From Styela clava (taxonomy: Eukaryota; Chordata; Ascidiacea; Stolidobranchia; Styelidae), in NCBI RefSeq assembly GCF_964204865.1, contig NC_135262.1, positions 4,898,001-4,962,000 on the forward strand: DNA of 64,000 bases. The letters are read 5' to 3'. The translations under genes and the position numbers were made by a program. This document shows, one piece after another, positions 1 through 8,800 of the stretch. Below the pieces are notes generated by a model, which worked only from the letters and a program-made list of their open reading frames with translations, did not search any database and was not told the origin of the DNA. Within the stretch, counting starts at the first letter, position 1; the number at the start of each line of letters is the position of its first letter.

Positions 1-227
1 TATACCCAACTACACCCTACAAGATTTGAATTTGTGAACCCACACAAGGTAATCCAGTAATTAGAGGTATGATCTAATAAGGTACTTGCAATGTGCCAAC
101 CGCTCATCAAAAACATAGATTGTGACAAGAGGAAAATCCATTCTGAGGTAGGATATAATAAATATCGTCTTTTCTTCTGAAACCAACCGGTAATTGGAAA
201 AATCATCACGGTATTGCATAATCTTGA
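1..227. other. Left edge, no gene recognised
   Basis: AT-rich sequence before the left arm of the inverted repeat pair. The short open frame on the minus strand (61-255) runs into the repeat arm and has no recognisable domain. I see no gene, RNA or regulatory site. Confidence 0.4.
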
Positions 228-475
228 TTATAAGTATAAGTTTATTTTGACTCAATAATCAGCAGTAGACCTAAAATAATTGATAAAAACAAAATATAAA
301 ACACTGATTATAGAATCGAGAAAGCAAACGAAACCTCAAGTAAGATTTGAAGCATACAGATTTTAGATGGGAAGGTATTAATAAAAGAAGTAGTACCGTA
401 CATGTTCACTCACCCAAAAGTATTAAAACTAATTAAGGCACGCACGCACATACAAGCATCGGGTCTAGTATAGTT
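228..475 (-). repeat. Left arm of a long inverted repeat pair
   Basis: This stretch matches the reverse complement of 2196-2443 with scattered mismatches and small indels. Shared blocks include the run around AAGTTTATTT, the block reading GATTATAGAATCG, the block ACAGATTTTAGATGG and the block TAAAAGAAGTAGTA. The outer end carries the complement of an AATAAA-like motif. It is either one terminal arm of a foldback-type element of about 2.2 kb or one of two copies of the same repeat in inverted orientation. Confidence 0.65.
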
Positions 476-1628
476 TAGTACCACAAGTACTTCCAGTTGG
501 CGTATCATAACGAATTTTGCATATGTTATGCCCAACCCCCACCTGACTATGCCATCCAAAAATTACGTCACCATCATGCAGTCATGTCATAGGGCAGTAG
601 GGCTTGCCAAAGTATGATTACGATCGTCCGAAATGGCATCTGCGCCGCCGATAACGAACTCGCTAAAGCCGGCAATCTCTCTCCTATCGTGATAATTGTG
701 ACAAGAAAACGGAGGCGCAGTTCTTACCACTTCATGGCAGCTCCTGCCACGAACGTACCACGCCGTCTCCTGCCATGGTTTTATGGCGCTATTACCGGTA
801 TATTTACAAATTTAGGTACCATATTTTAGTTTATCATGCGAAATTATATCTACTTAAACTCTAACCCTAACCCCAAATCCATCCAAACTGTATCCATAAG
901 AAAAACATTCCAACTCACCAAATATTTATCACCATCAGCAGATTAGGGGCAGCCCTGCTATTACAGCCGACCTGCCGTGGTTACGGCAGTAAAATTGGTG
1001 GTATTCGATTTGCTGCCGTAACCACGGCAGCTCGCTATTGGTTTGTGGCAGCTAAAAAGTCAGTCGCCGTGGGTTTGGTCTTAGTGGCCGTGGTTTGGAA
1101 ATCCCGCCATGGTTTTGCGGCAGCTGTAGACGCCACAAAATACTTGAAACTGCACTTGAGAAAACGAGAGAAATAGCTTGCTCGATTTCGGGTGATCGTC
1201 TGCGCGCTTTGGACGACCATTCGCATACTTTGGTGGGCCTTATTACCGTACGCCACTGTGACGTCGAAATGATGTAATTTTTGGGTGACATAGTCAGGTG
1301 AAGGTCGGAAGTGAAAAAAGCGAGACTTGTCATAAAATTTTACTTCAGGACAGTATGGTACTGCAGTAGGACAATGTTCATACCGGCAGTTAGAAAAAAT
1401 AGGTACCGGTACCGGTAGCCTACAATACCTACGCTACTGTACCGGTACCGGTACGGTATATCCCATTTTCTTCCTCCTCGGGATGCTCTGTATCTGCATA
1501 TAAGTCTAGTACTTATGACCTCTAGCATTTCTAAACCCCTGCGCACACCGGTAATTATATGCCAGAGGACTGCTAGACTGACGACTGAGCTCTCCGACAC
1601 CGTCGGTGGTTATAAGCATGGTTGTAAA
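476..1628. other. Interior of the 228-2443 inverted repeat pair, no gene
   Basis: No coding region is supported. The GC content is higher than in the flanks. It holds palindromic GCCGTGGTT-type motifs (about 720-1130, clearest at 972-989 and 1013-1030), a telomere-like CTAACCCTAACCCC at about 858, and two blocks of alternating TACCGG/GGTACC (about 1399-1415 and 1437-1455). The short open frames here overlap on both strands and look like chance. Confidence 0.45.
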
Positions 1629-1798
1629 GGTGACCGTACATTTGAACCCATGCGTATACCCGCGGGTTCAATCTATATCCGGATGCTAAAACCCATGGGT
1701 TAGGGTTAGCATGGGTTCAAATATATGTAAAACAAAAAAAAATTTCATAGGTGCAATAATATGCAGGTGCAAAGCGTGGGTTCAAATGTACGGGAACC
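1629..1798 (-). mobile_element. MITE family B copy 1 (9-bp target duplication, MULE-like)
   Basis: A 170-bp element begins GGTGACCGTACATTTGAACC and ends with the inverted counterpart GGTTCAAATGTACGGGAACC. It is flanked by a perfect 9-bp direct repeat, GGTTGTAAA, at 1620-1628 and 1799-1807. The interior holds GGGTTAGGGTTAG, a telomere-like dimer. The other copies are at 12226 and 45904. The 9-bp duplication suggests a Mutator-like (MULE) non-autonomous element; no protein is encoded. Confidence 0.8.
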
Positions 1799-1807
1799 GG
1801 TTGTAAA

Positions 1808-2195
1808 ATGTAAAGGATAGTATTCACATATTTTCATACAGAGAAGTAGACCGATGAGACGGTGAATCTATGTCGGGTAGGGACCGGTCAGCCAGAAATA
1901 ATTTAATGATCAATCAGCACTCAGTGCGGTCTTCCGAGCAGTTTTATTTTAGATGCAGCAATCCAAAATCAGTCACGAAAAAGCTGCGATAGTTGGATAG
2001 ACTGGGCTAAAATTGAAAAAAAGCACCTGGTTAAATTGTTTGAAATGGGAGATTGTTTGAAGTTCGTTCATATATAATCGTCCCAAATACGATATTGAAG
2101 AAAATTAGATAGTCTGTTTTTCGACATTTGTGGTTTCAATTGGTTAGCAATACCATTTAATTGATTTTAAGTCTCCTTTTTTCACTTCCGACAGT
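1808..2195. other. No gene recognised
   Basis: AT-rich interior sequence between the family B MITE and the right inverted-repeat arm. I see no coding potential, RNA gene or repeat boundary. Confidence 0.4.
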
Positions 2196-2443
2196 TTCAT
2201 GTCTCGATGATTGTGTGTGTGGGTGCGTTCCCCTAATTAATTTTTTTTCTTTTGGGTGAGCGAAAACGTACTACTTCTTTTATCAATACCTTTCCATCTA
2301 AAATCTGTAAGTTTCAAACCTTACTCAAAGTTTTGTTCACTCTCCCGATTCTATAATCAGTTATTTTTGTTTTCATCTATTTTTTATCGCTTATTTTGCT
2401 GATTATGGAGTCGAAATAAACTTATTCTTATACCATTGGGTAC
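2196..2443 (+). repeat. Right arm of the long inverted repeat pair
   Basis: This is the inverted partner of 228-475. Reading outward it ends with GAGTCGAAATAAACTTATTC, which looks like the 3' end of a transcribed element with an AATAAA signal. A similar string occurs near 26971 (GGAATCGAAATAAACACTTA), so this may be a dispersed repeat tail. Confidence 0.65.
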
Positions 2444-2644
2444 GAGGGTACCATAATTATCTAATGTCCTTTCCAGTGCTTTTACTAGTCATAATTTGTC
2501 TAGTCTTAATTGTAGTAATTGCCAATTATTGTGATACATTGTTGTTATACAAGTGTTGAAGATGTTTATACCGCTATATTTATATCGTGGGTATTTTGTA
2601 GTTGTACTAGGTGTACCCGAAGAGGTATTAATATTTATTTATTT

Positions 2645-2985
2645 GGCTCAGCAGTGTGGCGCATCGTGCTAAGCGTTAGGAATACGCTCGCCACCGCATC
2701 TCTGATTACCCTTCGTGAATTCGCAGGTTCGAATCCCATGCGGGGATGATCATGTGTGAATGCTAGACTCCCCACCGCCGTAGGGTGGTTCACGTAACCA
2801 CTGGTCGGTTACGGCTTCCGCCACCATCAAGTTCATGCTTCTGAAAACAAATAACTGGCTAACTAATCCCATACCCGACCTGGACCGGTAACCCTACGAG
2901 AGGCCGTGATTCGCCATATGACTAAGCTGTTTTATTGGCTTTCCTCTCCCCTGGGATAAATATGTAAATCCTTCCTTCATTCCTA
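2645..2985 (+). mobile_element. tRNA-derived SINE, full-length-like copy
   Basis: The head looks like a tRNA gene: a box A-like stretch near 2655-2675 and a box B match GGTTCGAATCC at about 2724-2734, both typical of internal RNA polymerase III promoters. A tRNA-unrelated body follows and ends near GGGATAAATATGTAAATCC. Related copies occur in reverse at 51545-51825, 10800-11005 and 59385-59485, and a diverged forward copy is at 15490-15725. It lies between the inverted-repeat pair and LSM1. It is not a functional tRNA, because the cloverleaf is not intact. Confidence 0.75.
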
Positions 2986-3010
2986 TAAGATGCCTATTTG
3001 TGACTGCTGT

Positions 3011-3050
3011 CAGCAGGTTCATTTTTAAGTGTCATTTCTGTATTTTCAGG
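3011..3050 (+). promoter_or_regulatory. Probable 3' splice site of a 5'-UTR intron of LSM1
   Basis: A pyrimidine-rich tract ending TGTATTTTCAG lies 74 bp before the LSM1 ATG and looks like a splice acceptor, so the LSM1 leader may be spliced. The matching donor was not identified. Confidence 0.35.
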
Positions 3051-3123
3051 GAAATCTGTTGTATGCTGGTATTGTGAACAGTATTAAAAATCTAATATCT
3101 GATGCAGGCATATTAGTGTAATT

Positions 3124-3531
3124 ATGGATTATATGCCTGGAACAGCAAGCTTGATTGAAGAAATTGATAAAAAACAACTTGTGGTTTTGCGAGATGGTCG
3201 AACTCTTATTGGGATATTACGAAGCATTGATCAGTTTGCTAACTTGGTAATTCACCGGACTATTGAGCGAATACATGTCGGTAAAAAATATGGTGATATA
3301 CCAAGAGGAATATTTGTTGTCCGAGGTGAAAATGTTGTTCTCCTTGGAGAAGTAGATGGAGAAATGGACAATGAAAGTGACTTGAACCTTGAAAAAGTGT
3401 CTGTTGAAGAAATATTGCAAGCACAGCGTAAACAACAAGAAGAGCATATGGAAGAGAAAAAAGCAAAATTGAAAGCAATGAAAGAAAGAGGACTCTCTTC
3501 GAATGTTGAACAGCAGGATGATGCATTTTAA
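3124..3531 (+). CDS. LSM1: LSm1, U6 snRNA-associated Sm-like protein
   Basis: The product is 135 residues, against about 133 for animal LSm1. The family protein is a subunit of the cytoplasmic LSm1-7 ring, which binds oligoadenylated mRNA 3' ends, promotes decapping with Pat1 and acts in P-bodies. The start MDYMPGTASLIEEIDKK and the Sm fold are clear: Sm1 motif around LRDGRTLIGILRSIDQFANL (about residues 22-41) and Sm2 motif in IFVVRGENVVLLGEVD (about 64-79). The charged, probably helical C-terminal tail is also typical of LSm1. The reading frame is uninterrupted and intronless. The ATG was chosen because the conserved N-terminus starts there. TACO1 follows 243 bp downstream on the same strand. 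Nothing about the protein looks defective. Confidence 0.97.
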   Translation: MDYMPGTASLIEEIDKKQLVVLRDGRTLIGILRSIDQFANLVIHRTIERIHVGKKYGDIPRGIFVVRGENVVLLGEVDGEMDNESDLNLEKVSVEEILQAQRKQQEEHMEEKKAKLKAMKERGLSSNVEQQDDAF

Positions 3532-3774
3532 GCGCAGCAGATATTTAACAAACTATAATATCTTGTCAATCATGATTGTGTTTGTGTGCGTAACATATAG
3601 CTATTGCTCAGATGAAAATTATGTGTGAAGGTCCAAACATGCTGGAAATGAAATTTCGTTACTTTTTAGTAGTCTTTTTATTTATAAATATTCTCTTCTT
3701 TCAAAGATATTACAGTAGAATTTTAATCACAATGTAAATGGAAGCAACATTTTCAAGTTTGGAAGAGTTTCAAT

Positions 3775-5809
3775 ATGGTTTTCATAATCAAGCTTACATG
3801 CCAACTCGTTAAAGCGGCTGTACCCTCACTGCTAACGCAAAAAGTCCTTTTTATAACTGCCTTCCAATCAGGATGTTTTTCCTCACAAATTCGAGCACTT
3901 GGGATGACAAATCAATGCCATGGGGGCAAAATGTTTTATGATAGTTTTAGACGCACTAAGGAGTCTGGTGAGAGAGCAAAAGCAAAGTTGTTTTCGAATC
4001 TTGCTCGTAGATTGGAAATCGCAATAAGAGGTAAAAAATGATTGTACTATAACATGTCATAGCACTCATAGGTTTTCAGATTTCCATTCTATTCCTCACT
4101 GGCTAATTCTAGTAAACCGCGTTGGCAATGCAGGTTATGCATTTCGTGTTCAAATCCCATTCCAACGACCAAACCAGTGTAAAATCAATTCGAAAGGTAA
4201 TGTTAAACCGGTAGGATCCTGGTATATCAGCTCCTTGGATATAAGTGTTGCTTGTACTTGCCTTGTTCAGAGCGAAAAGCTTAAACAAGGAGATAAACAA
4301 ATACTCTTGCGTAATATGCAGACCTGATGATAATGAAATTAAGCTAATCCCATGTTTTTCAGAGGGAGGGGGCAATGATCCAAAAAAAAATAAGCAGTTG
4401 GCTGCTGCAATACAAGAATGTAAAAAGGCAAATATGATGAAGTCAAGTATAGATAAAGCTCTATCAGCGAGACAGGCAAGTGATACATTACCGCATCATG
4501 GGATATTTATTTATATCATTTTATTTATACATATACTTTTTTATAGGCAAGTGAAGAATTTTCTTTTGCGCTCAGTGGCCCAGGCCATTCAACATATCTT
4601 ATTATCTGCGGATCAACTGCGAAGCATAATGCAAAGCTTGCAATGTTGTCTGCAATAAAGATGTTACCGCAATTGTAAGTTTTGTTCTTCGAATGGATTT
4701 AACCCTTCTATGCCATGTACCCTGTTCATTTTCTTCAAGCTTTCTAACAATATTACACATAAGAATGACTCAAATACTGTTGTTAAATTGAAGTCGAAAC
4801 TGATGACTTTTCAAATACATCTCCATTGCATGGAAGCATAACTCGTATCACAATCGATTGGCAAAAATAACAGTTTGTGCCGGGATTGTAAAGCACGATT
4901 TAGATGAAAGTTAATCTCTACTTTTATTTACTTTAAATGCTGCATTCTTTTGGAGCTCTATTTTCCCAATAAAAGTAAAAGAACTATTTTTCAGTTCATT
5001 GGTTTCCGACTCTCAAATACAGTTCGACCGGAAAAGGATTATTATCACAGACATTGGACATATTAAAGATAATGAAATTACCGAAGAAAAAGCAACAGAA
5101 ATTGCTATAGAGATTGGAGCAGAGGATGTGGAAATTGTGAGTGATGACCAAGGCAGTCTATTAAAGGTATTGAAAAGATCACAATGATGTTTGTTGCAAG
5201 TAGTTGTTTTGAAGTAGGTATAAATGCTACAGTAAATACAACTAAAACAATGCGATACCAGGTTTGTTTACGATGCGCCAATTTGCAAGGCTACATTAAA
5301 TTCGTGATCTTAGAAATTAATTTCATTAACATGAAAATAGAGATATAATATATTGTGTTCTTTTTGACTTTACTATTCTGCAATATTCGATTTTGGCTAT
5401 ACCTGATTTATATTGTAATTTGCCCCGACAAGACTCTCTGAATTACTTGGATAATTCCCTTATTATATTAAACAACAACCCTTCACTTATCCCTTTCATA
5501 GATACATCTTTGCACATATAAATACTATATTGCATAAAATTCAACAATTTGTTTCAGTTCACATGCAACGAGTCTGGGCATAAAACGGTTGAAGAAGCAA
5601 TTGAAACAGATCTAAATGAATTGATAATATTTCAATCCAAAACTGAATATGTGCCAAATTCATACATCGACTTAGAGGATCGAGATTTGACAACTGCAAA
5701 ACTATTTTATCAAACACTAACCAAATTGGATGCTAGAATACCACAGAAGTTTGAATTTATAGATATGTTTCATAATGTAAATGGTCTCACCACCACTTCT
5801 CATATTTAA
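3775..5809 (+). CDS. TACO1: TACO1, YebC-family translational activator of mitochondrial COX1
   Basis: Five exons in consistent phase: 3775-4030, 4363-4475, 4547-4674, 4995-5166 and 5558-5809. They give 306 residues (human is about 297). The family helps mitochondrial ribosomes translate COX1 mRNA, and the bacterial relatives are YebC proteins. The first ~45 residues are hydrophobic and basic, which fits a mitochondrial presequence. The family block AKLFSNLARRLEIAIREGG, split by intron 1, leads into DPKKNKQLAAAIQECKKANM. Further conserved parts are FSFALSGPGHSTYLI, the IGAEDVEI stretch and the C-terminal FHNVNGL. The usual GHNKWS start of the fold is diverged (CHGGKMFYDSF). Intron 2 is only 71 bp, uses a GC donor and is bracketed by a direct repeat. 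The last 23 coding bases overlap the OXNAD1 coding end on the other strand. Confidence 0.93.
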
Positions 5810-8800
5810 CATTATCACTGTGAAGCCCTAAATTTTCTAATTTAACTACTGTTGCATCGATAAAACCAGGTGGACCACATATATAACACAGTGGACTCTT
5901 TTGAAAGGAATTCACCGTTCTTTGTAAATGATCTTGTGATATTCGTCCATAATGAATAGGAATTTCATCTTCTATTTGCTGTAATTTATTTTCTTGAGTG
6001 ACAAATAGTTCATATTCTGTGTTAGGTGTTACTCTGCAGATGTGTTGAATTTCATCCTGCAAAAAAATGGGTACTCCCTAGTATGTGTGCCATGTTAGGG
6101 TTAGGCAATAATTTTATTCCGATTTTCCTTGTTTTAGTTCTATTAACGAGTTCGGGGACTGTCTGTATTAACCAAATGAACATACCACCTGCCCATACTA
6201 ATCAGTCCCTTTACACAACTAAAGTAGGCGAACAAAGTTAGTTACCTTCGTATTGGTACATACACTTCTTGAGCGCCAAAAATTGTGATCTTCTGCTACA
6301 TTATATGTTTCAATTCATATACGGTGTTGCAATTAATAGAATTGGAGAGTTTTTCCATTATGGAATACTGGAAAAATTGTCTTATTTGCAGTCAAGTACT
6401 TAGTAATCAGACGGAATTAATATCATGAAAGTCTAACCTTAAATAGTAGTTCCTCTGCTGTCCTTGCACAGTATAGCAGCATTGTTGAGATTTTATTATC
6501 GGAGTACCTTTGAGGATCTTGTCTGAGAAAAGCACTGAAATATACCAATTTATTTAATTAACATGATTTTAATTATTAGGAAATATCAGGTACAAAACAG
6601 AGTCTATGTATGTGTAATAACTGGTTTATCTGTACCAGGTTAGGGTTATGCCATAATTTCATTCCGATTTTCCTTATTTTAGTTCCAATACGAGTCCGGG
6701 GGACTGTCTGTGTTAGCCTAGAGAATATACCCCCTGCCCATAGGCTTCAGTCCCTTTACACAACTTGATGTAAAGTGGGCGAACAAAATTAGGTATCTCC
6801 ATATTGGTACACACACTTCTGTAGCGCCGTGTTTTGATATACGATTCAGCCAGCTAATCCATTTAAGCAAATGAATTTTAAACACAAACCTGCTAAACCA
6901 GCAAATATGTAAGAACCTGTTACCAAATACTGATTAACTCTTATCAAGACACCTACCTTCTTTCTCTTAAAATTGAGTAGATGGGGTTGATTCCGACTCC
7001 TGCTGATATTAACAGTAAATGTTCATCTCTTTCGGCCACTGGATCATGATAGAAATCCCCACCAAAGCACAAAATGACAGTTGAACCTACATGACACTAT
7101 TGATAGAAAAGGTTTTGTTACGGATGGAGTTGAAATGGTCAAACCAACAAAGTTCAAATCTCAATTTCTTCGCCTACCTGTTCATGTATCCATTTTGCAG
7201 GAGGATGATCAGAATATTTGACAGCAAATTCCAATATACCATGTTGTTCTAGATCATTTGGACAGCTGCAAATTGAAAATCCCCCAACTGTGGAAATTCC
7301 TGGTATAGTCATGTCAACCCATTGTCCAGCCTGGAAATCAAGATATCGTGTAGCAAGTTAAATCCCTATTGCAGAAGAATATATCAATGAAAATAATTCG
7401 ACAAAAAACAATCGTTTTTATTATTTAAGTAGGTGTGGCCAAGTGATTAAATGGCTAGTCTATGGATCAAATCCCACACACATCACCACAACCAGGGTGT
7501 TGTGAATTATGTAAGCAGTGACAAACAGAAATATTCTAATACAATCTGAAACAGTAGGAGTAAATTCCACTCAATAATAATGAATTGTATTTCATATACA
7601 ATATAATATTGTCATTCTTATTTTACAACAACAATATTAAATACCTTGAAGTTTCCATTTTGATAACCTGTTGATACACTCATCTTAATTCCTCTCACTG
7701 TAGGTGATAATTTTTCAATATCAACGACTGTGGCATTCATGATCTGTTCTTGTCGAAAACTATGTTTAGTACGTGTTAAATGATCTCGTGTTTTGTCACT
7801 CTGTTAATGGATAGTATAGACTTGTTTAGCGTATCAATACGACAAATCATAAAAAACAAATACTTGCATCTGTGGATAAATTGAAACATTAGTATTATCT
7901 TATTTAAAGAGGTATTTTCATGTCGGTTATTCTCCATGCAAAAAACTCTTCTCGCAAGACCACTATGTATGATCACAAGCTTAAAGCACGATTTTAGAAA
8001 GTATCTCATGTTTCTTAGTTACATTCTATGTCGAGGTGGGATTACCCATGTTGTACTTTTTTCCTCACCATGGCAGAGTTCAAAATAATTTATCTAACTA
8101 TGAATTCATATTAATCTCACCTTCTGTCTAATTTCTGACCAAGCTTGCATATGGGCCCTTTTGTTGACTTTCGGTTCCTTGGATCTAAAATTTGAATAAT
8201 GTCCTTCAACATAGAATTAACCAATTTATAAAAGTTTTATCTCAAAATTTATGATATTAACCAAAATAAAAGGTGTTGGTATACCAGTATGATTCTGTTT
8301 AATTATATTAATAAACTTCTCTAGTTGTACCGTAAAAGTGCCTAACTTCGGACAAAATATTTGAACGGCCATATCTTGGCTAAAACGCGCCGTATATTGC
8401 TAATTTTAAATTTTATAGGTTGCGCTGTTATATCTACATCTATTCTCGTCTTTTTTGATGTTGCATAATTCTTTTTTTGGTAAAAAAACGGAAATTTTGC
8501 CGAAAATTGACTGCCCGGCATTCAACGGCGCAGAGCGTCGCTCCTACTGAAGCTATCATCGTCAAAATACCATCATTCGGTAGAGGGCGACATCAATGTA
8601 TATAATTTATTTGAGTGATCGCAAGATGTCGTACGAGATTTGAATAAAACCTAAAATTCTGAATTATAAATTCCGTAAGAATATTAAGAATTCACGCAGC
8701 GTCAAAATTACGTCAACCTCACGTAGATTATTTTTCGCTCACTTCCGACACGACGTCACACTGCGTCGCGGAAATGAATTTTGACGCCAGACACAACGGA

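Noticed and set aside
2650..2740. A functional tRNA gene
   Set aside because: Box B is present but the cloverleaf is not intact, and a SINE body follows; related copies occur elsewhere in the window.
4100..4200. Another tRNA-like SINE in TACO1 intron 1
   Set aside because: GTGTTCAAATCCC resembles box B, but I found no clear box A, second copy or end.
7430..7500. tRNA-like SINE in an OXNAD1 intron
   Set aside because: GTGGCCAAGTGATT and GGATCAAATCCC resemble boxes A and B, but their spacing is short and no other copy was seen.
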